A stretch of 42,408 bases of DNA. Source: Oxalobacteraceae bacterium (GTDB taxonomy: Bacteria; Pseudomonadota; Gammaproteobacteria; Burkholderiales; Burkholderiaceae_D). The notes beneath the pieces were generated by a model. That model saw only the letters and a list, made by a program, of their open reading frames with translations, did no database searches and was not told the DNA's origin. Positions 1 to 7,467 of this stretch are shown piece after piece. The stretch lies in contig JAIXYM010000094.1 of NCBI GenBank assembly GCA_027490255.1, positions 1 to 42,408 of the forward strand, written 5' to 3'. The position numbers and the translations under genes were made by a program. Position 1 is the stretch's first letter. Each line of letters opens with the position of its first letter.

Positions 1-477
1 GCTGACCGCAGCTATATGCTCGCGTTGCCCGATACGCCGGATGCAGCGCCGAAGCTTGCGCTCTCCGAAATGAATTTCGGTTTGCTGCCGATGATCACCG
101 GGCAGTCACGATTGTCGCGACGTTTTTATGACGACGAGGTGCAGCTGTCGTCAGCCCGCGCGCAGATCGGTAACGTGCTTGATGCCGATGCGGCGATGGA
201 GCTGGGGTTGATTACGTCTAATCCGGATGACATCGACTGGGCAGATGAAGTACGTATGGCCCTAGAAGAGCGCGCCAGCATGTCGCCGGATGCGCTGACT
301 GGGCTGGAGGCGAACCTGCGTTTCAACGGCAAGGAAAACATGGCTACGCGCGTCTTTGGTCGCTTGTCTGCCTGGCAGAACTGGATTTTCAATCGCCCGA
401 ATGCGGTGGGTGAGCTTGGGGCATTGAAAGTCTATGGCAGTGGCACTAAGGCTAAGTTTGATTTTGAACGAGTCTAA
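1..477 (+). CDS. boxC: Benzoyl-CoA-dihydrodiol lyase BoxC, C-terminal part (5' end outside window)
   Basis: The reading frame is open from the first base of the window and ends in TAA at 475-477, so this is the last 158 or so residues of a longer protein. BoxC is a crotonase-superfamily enzyme that opens the ring of 2,3-epoxybenzoyl-CoA, giving 3,4-dehydroadipyl-CoA semialdehyde and formate. The tail (start ADRSYMLALPD, end GALKVYG then KFDFERV) matches my memory of BoxC C-termini. The family is about 550 residues long, so roughly 70 percent lies upstream. The genes that follow are boxB and boxA, the usual partners, which supports the call. The crotonase core with the active-site region is not in view. 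The gene is followed by 349 bp holding repeats, so boxB may have its own promoter or be read through. Confidence 0.88.
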   Translation, partial: ADRSYMLALPDTPDAAPKLALSEMNFGLLPMITGQSRLSRRFYDDEVQLSSARAQIGNVLDADAAMELGLITSNPDDIDWADEVRMALEERASMSPDALTGLEANLRFNGKENMATRVFGRLSAWQNWIFNRPNAVGELGALKVYGSGTKAKFDFERV

Positions 478-546
478 GAGGATTTTATTTTGAGTCGTGC
501 ATGAAAGTCATGCAGTAATCCAGTGCCCTTCGGTTGACTAAAGACG

Positions 547-715
547 CTGGATCCCGGCTTTCGCCGGGATGACTTTTCAAGAGCGTTGGCCTAAAAACTG
601 TCATCCCGGCGAAAGGTGTAGCAGGGGTTTCATGCAGCATGCTGCATGCCTGCGGAACGGCACTGGCTTGTAAGTCAGTGCGCGCCCTGCAAGGGGGGAT
701 CCAGTGTCTTTCGTT
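547..715. repeat. REP-like hairpin pair, second member split by another repeat
   Basis: An intact REP-like hairpin lies at 547-573 (arms around ATCCCGGC and GCCGGGAT). A second copy in the opposite orientation starts at 600 with GTCATCCCGGCGAAAG and resumes near 697 with GGGATCCAGTGTC. The middle of this second copy is occupied by an unrelated structured repeat (613-695). The same hairpin family recurs at 24817, 24930, 27647, 28138 and 32767. This accounts for most of the boxC-boxB spacer; the remainder (716-826) shows only the boxB ribosome binding site GAGGA at 816-820. Confidence 0.85.
613..695 (+). repeat. About 83-bp structured interspersed repeat, copy 1
   Basis: The segment begins AAGGTGTAGCAGGGGTTTC and ends GCGCGCCCTGCAAGGG. 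A second copy, in reverse orientation, is at 20786-20873. Shared blocks include AGCAGGGGTTTC, TGCAGCATGCTGCA, GCACTGGC and GTGCGCGCCCTGCAAGGG. The ends pair (GCAGGG with CCCTGC). Inside are two hairpins, the 14-bp palindrome TGCAGCATGCTGCA and an arm pair CACTG/CAGTG, so the unit can fold as a three-way junction. It is not a coding sequence. Confidence 0.75.
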
Positions 716-826
716 AAGTAACCGATGAATTTGAAACTGATGAACAAGAAGCTACCTAGCAGCGATAGCCCAGAAGATTTTGAAAAAAACTGAACAACGA
801 ACCCACCAAGATAACGAGGAAATAAC

Positions 827-2254
827 GTGAGCGCGATTGACTACAGCGAGAAAATTCCTAACAACGTCAACCTGTCAGAAGACCGGGCCCTGCAGCGTGC
901 GCTTGAGCACTGGCAGCCGAATTATCTGCAGTGGTGGAATGACATGGGCCCGGATGGTTCGCATGGTTTTGATGTGTATCTGCGTACCGCCATCAACACC
1001 ACGCCGGAAGGCTGGGCACAGTTTGGTCATGTGAAGATGCCGGATTATCGCTGGGGCATTTTCCTTGCAGCGCAGGATCAAGAGCGCAAAGTTCATTTTG
1101 GCGAGCACAAAGGTGAAGCTGCCTGGCAGGATGTGCCCGGCGAGCATCGCGCAAATCTGCGTCGCATCATCGTCACCCAAGGCGATACCGAGCCTGCTTC
1201 GGTCGAGCAACAGCGTCATCTGGGTCTGACTGCGCCATCGCAATATGACTTGCGCAATCTCTTTCAGATCAATGTAGAAGAGGGACGTCATCTGTGGGCG
1301 ATGGTGTATCTGCTGCACAAATATTTTGGTCGCGATGGTCGCGAGGAGGCTGAAGCGCTGCTGCACCGTAATTCAGGCGATCAGGACAATCCGCGTATTC
1401 TCGAAGCCTTCAATGAAGAGACGCCGGACTGGCTGGCGTTTTACATGTTCACGTACTTTACCGATCGTGACGGCAAGTTTCAGTTATGCGCGCTGGCTGA
1501 ATCGGGTTTTGATCCGCTCTCGCGTACCTGCCGTTTCATGCTCACAGAAGAAGCGCACCACATGTTCGTCGGTGAGTCAGGTGTTTCGCGCACCATACAG
1601 CGTACCTGCGAAGTCATGAAGCAACATGGTATCGAGGATCCCGAGCAGGTGCGCCGTCATGGTGTGATCGATTTGCCGACCATACAGCGCTATTTGAATT
1701 TCCATTTCAGCGTCACAATTGATTTGTTTGGTGCAGACCAGTCCTCGAATGCAGCGACCTTCTACAGTTCCGGCCTGAAAGGTCGCTACGAAGAGACCAA
1801 GCGTACGGATGATCATGTGCTCAAGGGTGATCATTACCGCATCCTCGAGGTAAAGGACGGCAAGCTCGCCGAGCGTGAAGTGCCTATGCTCAATTCGCTC
1901 AATGAAGTGCTGCGCGATGATTACATCAAGGACTCGGTCGCGGGCATCAATCGCTGGAACAAGGCGATCGAAAAATCAGGCTTGTCATTCCGCTTGCAAG
2001 CACCGCATAAGGCATTCAATCGCCACATCGGCAGCTTCTCGGGTTTGCGTGTCTCGCCGGAGGGTCAGGTGATTTCCGAAGCTGAATGGCTAAACCACGT
2101 ACGCAGCTGGTTGCCAACTGAGGAAGATCGCGCTTATGTGGCTTCACTGATGGGGCGTGTGATCGAACCGGGCAAGATGGCCAACTGGATCGCGCCGCCA
2201 CCGATCGGCATCAATCGTCAAGCTGTGGATTTTGATTACGTTCGTTTCAACTGA
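827..2254 (+). CDS. boxB: Benzoyl-CoA 2,3-epoxidase, di-iron oxygenase subunit BoxB
   Basis: BoxB inserts one oxygen atom into the ring of benzoyl-CoA to make the 2,3-epoxide, using electrons from the reductase BoxA; this is the committed step of aerobic benzoyl-CoA degradation. The start is GTG at 827, with a good ribosome binding site (GAGGA, 816-820) six bases upstream. The 475-residue length fits the family. Di-iron ligand motifs are visible: Glu122, Glu152 with His155 (VEEGRH), Asp213 (FTDRD) and Glu242 with His245 (TEEAHH). From memory these match the ligands of the Azoarcus BoxB structure with an offset of two. The gene ends in TGA five bases before boxA, so the two are almost certainly co-transcribed. 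Nothing in the reading frame looks damaged. Confidence 0.95.
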   Translation: MSAIDYSEKIPNNVNLSEDRALQRALEHWQPNYLQWWNDMGPDGSHGFDVYLRTAINTTPEGWAQFGHVKMPDYRWGIFLAAQDQERKVHFGEHKGEAAWQDVPGEHRANLRRIIVTQGDTEPASVEQQRHLGLTAPSQYDLRNLFQINVEEGRHLWAMVYLLHKYFGRDGREEAEALLHRNSGDQDNPRILEAFNEETPDWLAFYMFTYFTDRDGKFQLCALAESGFDPLSRTCRFMLTEEAHHMFVGESGVSRTIQRTCEVMKQHGIEDPEQVRRHGVIDLPTIQRYLNFHFSVTIDLFGADQSSNAATFYSSGLKGRYEETKRTDDHVLKGDHYRILEVKDGKLAEREVPMLNSLNEVLRDDYIKDSVAGINRWNKAIEKSGLSFRLQAPHKAFNRHIGSFSGLRVSPEGQVISEAEWLNHVRSWLPTEEDRAYVASLMGRVIEPGKMANWIAPPPIGINRQAVDFDYVRFN

Positions 2255-2259
2255 CGCTG

Positions 2260-3483
2260 ATGGGTGCATCTGAATCCGAGCTGCTGATTCGTCAGCATCT
2301 GATCGACCCCGAGGTATGCATACGCTGCAATACCTGCGAGGAGACTTGTCCGATCGATGCGATCACACATGACGATCGCAACTATGTGGTCGATCCGAAT
2401 ATCTGCAATGGCTGCAATGCCTGTGTGCCGCCTTGCCCGACAGGATCAATCGATCACTGGCGAATTATTCCTAAGGTCGCAGCTTACAGCGTTGACGATC
2501 AACTGACGTGGGACGAGTTGCCACCGCAGCAGGAAATCGACGGCGAGGCTGCGCTGCCTGAGTTGTCGAATGATGCCGTTCAGCAGAATGCAGCAACCTC
2601 CATGTCGTCAGCCATGGCACCGCGCTCTGCGGCTCAGCCGCACTTGCATCTGCACGATGTGAAAAATCCTTTGACGGCGACGATCGCGGGGAATTTTCGT
2701 CTGACGGAAGCGGATGCGGAAAGCGACATACGCCATATCGTGCTGGACTTTGGCAACCAGGTGTTTCCGGTTCTCGAAGGTCAGTCGATAGGCATCATTC
2801 CGCCGGGTGTGGATGACTCTGGCAAGCCGCACTACATGAGACTGTACTCGGTTGCCAGTCCGCGTGACGGCGAGCGCCAAGGGCACAATAATCTGTCGCT
2901 TACGGTCAAGCGCGTGATTGCGGATCATGAGGGGCAGGCGATACGGGGTGTCGCATCTAATTATCTTTGTGATCTGAACAAAGGTGACAAGGTTTTGGTC
3001 ACGGGCCCCTATGGCAGTAATTTCCTTATGCCCAATCATGCAGGTTCGAATCTGCTGATGATTTGTACCGGCACGGGTGCGGCGCCCATGCGCGCGATGA
3101 CGGAGTATCGCCGGCGTCTGGCTGATCAGGGTAATCCTGTCCCGGGCAAACTCATGCTGTTCTTCGGTGCCAGAGCGCCGCAAGAGTTACCTTATTTCGG
3201 GCCCTTGCGCAAACTGCCCGAGAGCTTCATCACCAGCCATCTGGCATTCTCGCGCGTTCCGGGTGAGCCGCGTACTTATGTGCAGGACAAGCTGCGCGAG
3301 CAAAGCAAGGCCGTTGCTCAGTTGCTGCGCTCGGATACCTACATCTACATTTGCGGTTTGCGCGGCATGGAAGCCGGCGTGATGGCGGCCTTGCGCGAGA
3401 TCTGCGATGCTTCAGGCTTCGACTGGACTTTTCTGCATCCAAACATGGTGGCCGAGGGCCGCTTTCATGTTGAAACCTACTGA
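2260..3483 (+). CDS. boxA: Benzoyl-CoA 2,3-epoxidase reductase subunit BoxA
   Basis: BoxA is an iron-sulfur flavoprotein that passes electrons from NADPH to the oxygenase BoxB. The N-terminus carries two ferredoxin-type [4Fe-4S] motifs, [12 protein letters not shown] (about residues 21-32) and [12 protein letters not shown] (about 50-61). A variable linker runs to about residue 125, and the rest is a ferredoxin-NADP reductase module: FAD-binding [18 protein letters not shown], nucleotide-binding [12 protein letters not shown] and the late [11 protein letters not shown]. The 407-residue length is normal. The start at 2260 is five bases after the boxB stop and lacks a strong ribosome binding site, so translation is probably coupled to boxB. 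The next gene begins six bases after its stop. Confidence 0.95.
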   Translation: MGASESELLIRQHLIDPEVCIRCNTCEETCPIDAITHDDRNYVVDPNICNGCNACVPPCPTGSIDHWRIIPKVAAYSVDDQLTWDELPPQQEIDGEAALPELSNDAVQQNAATSMSSAMAPRSAAQPHLHLHDVKNPLTATIAGNFRLTEADAESDIRHIVLDFGNQVFPVLEGQSIGIIPPGVDDSGKPHYMRLYSVASPRDGERQGHNNLSLTVKRVIADHEGQAIRGVASNYLCDLNKGDKVLVTGPYGSNFLMPNHAGSNLLMICTGTGAAPMRAMTEYRRRLADQGNPVPGKLMLFFGARAPQELPYFGPLRKLPESFITSHLAFSRVPGEPRTYVQDKLREQSKAVAQLLRSDTYIYICGLRGMEAGVMAALREICDASGFDWTFLHPNMVAEGRFHVETY

Positions 3484-3489
3484 TTCATC

Positions 3490-4995
3490 ATGCACTTTCC
3501 TGTGATTGAAAAAACCGCTGTGATCGGTGTCATTGGTGCGGGCACCATGGGCGCAGGTATTGCGCAGCTTGCGGCAGTGCATGGACATCCGGTGCAGCTT
3601 CTTGACACAACCGAAGGCGCGGCTGCTGCCGCGATTGCACGCACTGCAAAGGCGCTCGGCACGCTGGTTGAAAAAGGTCGCATGAGCGAAGCGGATTGCA
3701 GCGCAGCGATAGCGCGACTGCAGCCAGTAGACAAGCTCGATGCGATGGTGGATGCCGCGTTGGTGATCGAGGCGATTGTTGAAAACCTGCAGATCAAGCA
3801 GCAATTGATGCGCAGTCTTGAGCAGGTCGTGAAGCCGGATGCGATTCTGGCCACGAATACCTCCTCGATTTCGGTAACAGCGATTGCGAACGGTATGCAG
3901 CATCCCGAGCGTTTGGCGGGTATGCATTTCTTCAATCCTGTCCCGCTAATGAAACTGGTGGAAGTGATCGCTGGTGCTGAAACGCATGCGGACGTATTGG
4001 ATAGGCTTGCTGCGCTGGCCGAGAGCTGGGGCAAGACGGCCGTTCGTGCGGCATCGACACCGGGTTTCATCGTTAACCGTATCGCACGACCTTTTTACGC
4101 AGAGGCTTTGCAGTTGTTACAAGAGCAGGCGGGTACGCCGGCGCAACTCGATCGCGCAATGCGCGGCGTTGGTTTTCGCATGGGCCCTTGCGAGCTGATG
4201 GATTTGATAGGTCACGATGTGAATTATGCGGTGACAACATCGGTGTTCGAAGCCAATTATGGTGACCGGCGCTATCAGCCCTCGCTGGTGCAGAAAGCAT
4301 TGCTGGATGGTGGTCGGCTGGGACGTAAAGTGGGTAAAGGTTTTTACGATGGTACGCCGACATCGGTACCTGAGCCTGTCGCGTTACCGTCAGGTGCGCC
4401 CGCGAAGGTTGTAGTTGCAGGTAAAGATGCCATGTCGAAGCAGCTTGTTGATTTTTTTACTCTGCGTGGATTCAGCGCCGTGCATCAGCCAGAGTCATCG
4501 TGGCAGGGTTTGATGATTGACGATATGCAGCTTAGGTTCAGTGACGGTCGCTGCGCGGCGCAGCTCGCTCATGAGTCTGGGTTGGACGCATTGGGTGTGA
4601 TGGATTTGCCCTTACTGAGCGAGTCGGCCAATGCCATTGCGGTTGCATTCTCGCCCCGCACGTCTGACGCTTTGCGCCAGCAAGTATGCGCTGTGCTGTA
4701 TCAGGTGGGCCTGGAAGCGGTTGTTCTGCGCGATGTGCCCGGCTTGCTGGTCGCACGGACTGTGGCCATGCTGATTAATGAGGCCTGCGATGCGGTCTGG
4801 CAAGGTGTGTGTACTGAGTCAGCCGCTGATCTGGCGATGAAGCTGGGCGTGAGCTACCCTGCCGGGCCTTTTGAGTGGCTGCGGCAACTTGGGCCGCAAC
4901 GCGTGATAACGACGCTCGATCATTTGTTTGATGCTTACCGCAGCGAGCGCTATCGGGTCAGCCCCTTGCTGCGTCAGATGGCTTGGGTGGCTTGA
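3490..4995 (+). CDS. paaH: 3-hydroxyacyl-CoA dehydrogenase, PaaH type (probable 3-hydroxyadipyl-CoA dehydrogenase)
   Basis: This is an NAD-dependent oxidation enzyme of beta-oxidation. An N-terminal Rossmann domain has GAGTMG at residues 16-21. The catalytic histidine is probably His146 in GMHFFNPVP. The first 3HCDH C-terminal domain spans about residues 190-290. A second, diverged domain makes up the final 100 residues, where GLLVARTVAMLINEA and YPAGPFEWLRQLG are seen. The 501-residue length with a duplicated C-terminal domain is typical of PaaH/PaaC-like proteins rather than of short FadB2-type enzymes. It directly follows boxA. Since the box pathway leads to adipyl-type CoA esters, oxidation of 3-hydroxyadipyl-CoA to 3-oxoadipyl-CoA is the likely role; that assignment is inference from context. 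The symbol follows family resemblance and has not been tested by alignment. Confidence 0.85.
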   Translation: MHFPVIEKTAVIGVIGAGTMGAGIAQLAAVHGHPVQLLDTTEGAAAAAIARTAKALGTLVEKGRMSEADCSAAIARLQPVDKLDAMVDAALVIEAIVENLQIKQQLMRSLEQVVKPDAILATNTSSISVTAIANGMQHPERLAGMHFFNPVPLMKLVEVIAGAETHADVLDRLAALAESWGKTAVRAASTPGFIVNRIARPFYAEALQLLQEQAGTPAQLDRAMRGVGFRMGPCELMDLIGHDVNYAVTTSVFEANYGDRRYQPSLVQKALLDGGRLGRKVGKGFYDGTPTSVPEPVALPSGAPAKVVVAGKDAMSKQLVDFFTLRGFSAVHQPESSWQGLMIDDMQLRFSDGRCAAQLAHESGLDALGVMDLPLLSESANAIAVAFSPRTSDALRQQVCAVLYQVGLEAVVLRDVPGLLVARTVAMLINEACDAVWQGVCTESAADLAMKLGVSYPAGPFEWLRQLGPQRVITTLDHLFDAYRSERYRVSPLLRQMAWVA

Positions 4996-5114
4996 TGCAA
5001 TACTTGCAACGCTCGATCCTCATTGTGCAGCGCAAGATGACGGCAGCAGCGATAGCCGGCACAATCAACCCGCTGTAAAAAAAAATCTATCGCCAGAAGA
5101 GCGAGGGGAGACAT

Positions 5115-5154
5115 AAGCCCGCCATGCAAGATGCTTGGCGGGCTTAATTTTTTT
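5115..5154 (+). terminator. Rho-independent terminator of the box operon
   Basis: A perfect 10-bp stem AAGCCCGCCA / TGGCGGGCTT (5115-5124 and 5136-5145) with an 11-nt loop is followed by AATTTTTTT. It lies 120 bp after the dehydrogenase gene and faces the same way. Confidence 0.85.
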
Positions 5155-5214
5155 AGGCATCGCTAGAGTGAATATCTGCATTTATATGATTTGCACGTTC
5201 TTATTTTTGCAAGT

Positions 5215-5356
5215 CATCACCAAAGCGCATATCTGGCATCACCAATGGAAAGCAGACCTGCACGAAGACGGTTGATATAGTTCAACCCGTCTCCTCCAGC
5301 CTTCTCATAAGGATGGATTTAACCCGACAGACCCATGGTCTCGTCGGGTTTTTTTT
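5215..5356 (+). ncRNA. Candidate small RNA ending in a strong terminator
   Basis: No credible coding frame is seen here. Several hairpins are stacked in order. The first is GACGGTTGA/TCAACCCGTC (5267-5291, one bulged C), then a short CCTT/AAGG hairpin, then an intrinsic terminator at 5321-5356. Because the box operon is already closed by the terminator at 5115, a second terminator 200 bp on, with structure before it, suggests an independent short transcript. I cannot identify a known RNA family, and the 5' end given is a guess. Confidence 0.3.
5321..5356 (+). terminator. Rho-independent terminator
   Basis: The stem AACCCGAC / GTCGGGTT (5321-5328 and 5343-5350) runs straight into eight T residues. 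It is a strong intrinsic terminator on the plus strand, with no protein-coding gene immediately before it. Confidence 0.85.
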
Positions 5357-5388
5357 CGCGTGTCATTGCCAGATATCCACCGATTGAC

Positions 5389-5402
5389 CTGATCTCGATC
5401 AA
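5389..5402 (+). promoter_or_regulatory. FNR/ANR-type box upstream of the stress-protein gene
   Basis: CTGATCTCGATCAA matches the FNR family consensus TTGAT-N4-ATCAA at nine of ten fixed positions. The only downstream gene is the universal stress protein at 5718; such genes are often oxygen-controlled in betaproteobacteria. The distance to the start codon (about 315 bp) is long, so the regulated promoter may instead serve something nearer. Confidence 0.5.
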
Positions 5403-5450
5403 CTGAAGAATATCAATACAAATCAATCGGTTGCTCAACGTTCAGCCTGT

Positions 5451-5485
5451 TTATCCACAAAGCTATCCACTGAAACTGTGTATAA
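5451..5485. promoter_or_regulatory. Cluster of DnaA boxes
   Basis: TTATCCACA at 5451-5459 is a perfect DnaA box. TGTGTATAA at 5477-5485 is a perfect box of the TTATNCACA form on the other strand. CTATCCACT at 5463-5471 is an imperfect third site between them. dnaA, dnaN and a typical AT-rich unwinding region are not near, so an origin is unlikely; a DnaA-controlled promoter or a DnaA-titration site are other readings. Confidence 0.5.
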
Positions 5486-5717
5486 ATCATCCATTGAATA
5501 TTGAATTGCCCGTGTGAGTTTCTTGGTGTAGTTTAGGAAGGAATGAGCAAATTCGCGTGTTACGGTGAAGTGGAGCAGCCGTGCGACGTGCGGGCCATAA
5601 AAATCAAATACTTGGCCGTTTGTTCAGCGACAAAAGTTTCCAGTTTTAATTAATCAGTGCTCAGGCACAAGCTTCTCAATTGGCGCGTGATGCGTGCCCA
5701 TGATGCGGGAGACCTTC

Positions 5718-6170
5718 ATGTATCAGAAGATTCTGGTGGCTTACAACGGCAGTCCCGAGAGCCGGCTGGCATTGGAAGAATGTCTGAGACTGTCTCCGTC
5801 GCCTTCGGCTCAGATACATTTGCTGGTGGTCGTCAGTCCACCGCCTTACTTGCTGGTGGGAGAATTTGCGGCAGCCGCTGTGCTCAGTGTCGAAGAAGGT
5901 CTTGCAGCTGAGCGTGAAAAAATGGAAAAAGAGCTGGAGGCCGGCACTAGCTTTCTTGCCGCCGGAGGACTGAATATAACGCGTCACCTTGAGGTGGGTG
6001 AGCCGGTTACCGTGATCGAAGAATTAGCGCATCAGCTTCAGGTTGATTTGGTAGTTCTAGGTCATTCCCGTCAAAAGCCGTTGGCACTGCGCTGGTGGCG
6101 CGGCAGCACCGACACGCTGCTGGTTGAAAAACTGCGCTGCAGTTTATTGGTGGCCTCCGGTCTGCACTAA
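5718..6170 (+). CDS. Universal stress protein (UspA family)
   Basis: This is a single-domain Usp protein of 150 residues. It begins MYQKILVAYNGSPES, the usual first beta strand and loop, and ends LRCSLLVAS. The C-terminal LGHSRQKP and RGSTDTLLVEK region corresponds to the nucleotide-binding G-x2-G-x9-G-S/T motif, but the second glycine is missing, so ATP binding is uncertain. I chose ATG at 5718 over in-frame ATGs at 5694 onwards because the family start aligns there and GGGAGA (5708-5713) gives a ribosome binding site. It is a single-gene unit; the next gene converges on it, with only nine bases between the two stops. An FNR-like box and DnaA boxes lie upstream. Confidence 0.85.
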   Translation: MYQKILVAYNGSPESRLALEECLRLSPSPSAQIHLLVVVSPPPYLLVGEFAAAAVLSVEEGLAAEREKMEKELEAGTSFLAAGGLNITRHLEVGEPVTVIEELAHQLQVDLVVLGHSRQKPLALRWWRGSTDTLLVEKLRCSLLVASGLH

Positions 6171-6179
6171 AGCACCGAG

Positions 6180-7307
6180 CTACACAGGCGAACTCGACCA
6201 CCGGCGAATGTGATTGCGGGTCGAGCGTAGCGCTTGTTGCAGATACAAGACCGCATGCGCGATTTTGCCGGGATGCGGTTGCGCATGCAGATCTTCCAGC
6301 CATGTTTGCAGGCGATAGCCAAGCGACTCTCGTGATAGCCTGACCAGGTGGGAGAGATCTCTCGCGATAGACAGCTTCGACCGATAAAGACGAATATCGT
6401 AGAGTGCTTGTCGTTGTCCCAGAGCGTTGCGTTTGGTTGATAATTGCCCGCCCAGCAAATGAAAATGACGTACACCTGCGCGTATTGATGCATTGATAAA
6501 AAGGTGGCGACTTAGATTGCCCATGCCATAAACGTCATACTGTGGATCATGTGCATTCACCATTGAATACACGGTATCGCCGAATCGACAGCCTAGAGAT
6601 CCTGCGCAAATGCGATCACGGGTACGTATCACGCCCACCCAGCCTCGCGCTCGCAATAAGCGTATCAAATGCATACGTGCTTTTTCATCAATAGCTGAGC
6701 GGCGCTGCTTCAGCGCCATGCGCGCATGATTGAAGCCTATGATCTGATCCACCAGTTTTTCACTGATCGCCTCCCCAGCCACAATGGCATGCTGAAAGTC
6801 GGGAAGTTCGTGCTGCGCGCGCGATAAATGCTGTTTGAGCGACTTGCGACTCGATTTTCCCAGTTGTGCCAGATAGCTTTCTTCGGTACCGGGCAAGTCA
6901 ATGACAATATCCTCGGTAACTGGCATACAGACTGAGGGGTGTTGCAGCAACATCTTGCTGACGGACTGCGCATGCAAGCTGATCACTGATGCTTTGGCAT
7001 GGCGCGTAAAAAGCGCATTGGCAAAACGGTCGAGCTCCGCCGGCGGTATGTGCATGCCCTCGTTGAGCACCCGAATACGTGAGCCATCAAGGCAATACAA
7101 CAAGATCGCAGACAGCTGGCCATCGCGCCAGGCTGCATAGGTATGCACTTGTGTGAGGCTATTGCACTGCAGTTGGGGAAGGGATGCATACAAGCTTTTA
7201 TAGAGTCCTTCGAGGCCCTGCTCGGCAAAAGGCGGTATGCAATCCATATAGATGCGTTCTGCGGAATTTTCCGCAGGCAGAGTTTCATTGTCCGTAAAGA
7301 TTTTCAT
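6180..7307 (-). CDS. BioF2/FemAB-like GNAT-fold acetyltransferase
   Basis: This 375-residue protein has no signal peptide. The middle and C-terminal part reads like the GNAT_acetyltransf_6 (BioF2-like) fold. Features are GVIRTRDRICAGSLGCRFGDTVYSM (quoted here only by its start GVIRTRDRICAG and end SLGCRFGD), then HDPQYDVYGMGNLSRHLFI, then GVRHFHLLGGQ near residue 300. These are the acceptor- and CoA-binding strands in this superfamily. It is a clear paralog of the gene at 39549, which shares the order ICAG, HDPQ.D, LG, FHFL.G and LG. That paralog sits in an exopolysaccharide operon, so acyl transfer to a sugar or lipid precursor is a reasonable guess, but no substrate can be named. The gene stands alone, convergent with the stress protein and divergent from prfC. 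Confidence 0.65.
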   Translation of the reverse strand: MKIFTDNETLPAENSAERIYMDCIPPFAEQGLEGLYKSLYASLPQLQCNSLTQVHTYAAWRDGQLSAILLYCLDGSRIRVLNEGMHIPPAELDRFANALFTRHAKASVISLHAQSVSKMLLQHPSVCMPVTEDIVIDLPGTEESYLAQLGKSSRKSLKQHLSRAQHELPDFQHAIVAGEAISEKLVDQIIGFNHARMALKQRRSAIDEKARMHLIRLLRARGWVGVIRTRDRICAGSLGCRFGDTVYSMVNAHDPQYDVYGMGNLSRHLFINASIRAGVRHFHLLGGQLSTKRNALGQRQALYDIRLYRSKLSIARDLSHLVRLSRESLGYRLQTWLEDLHAQPHPGKIAHAVLYLQQALRSTRNHIRRWSSSPV

Positions 7308-7407
7308 GCCAATGTAGATGCTGGAATGCAGCGGAGTTTAGGTGTGCCGGGCAACGGGTCGGATCTGGTCAGGCTCGCTTCTTGTCAGTTAGGTATTCAT
7401 GACCTAT

Positions 7408-7444
7408 GGGGTTAATTTACTTTGCGGTTAAACTAAGGGGTTAA
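7408..7444 (+). repeat. Three short direct repeats (G)GGTTAA before prfC
   Basis: GGGGTTAA occurs at 7408-7415 and 7437-7444, with GCGGTTAA between at 7424-7431. They sit 24 to 60 bases before the prfC start and may be a regulator site; no regulator is recognised. Confidence 0.3.
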
Positions 7445-7467
7445 CATCCGTCATACTTACTCACTCC

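Noticed and set aside
613-695. CRISPR repeat
   Set aside because: Only two copies 20 kb apart, with no spacers or cas genes.
725-793. 22-codon frame before boxB (MNLKLMNKKLPSSDSPEDFE and two more residues)
   Set aside because: No ribosome binding site and no known family; it may be the end of an older gene, but evidence is too thin to annotate.
5281-5300. tmRNA or tRNA 3' end (resembles GTTCAA...CTCCTCCAGC)
   Set aside because: No matching acceptor 5' strand or CCA-preceding stem was found, so it is not a tRNA or tmRNA.
5451-5485. Chromosomal origin of replication
   Set aside because: DnaA boxes are present but there is no dnaA/dnaN, no clear AT-rich unwinding element and too few boxes.
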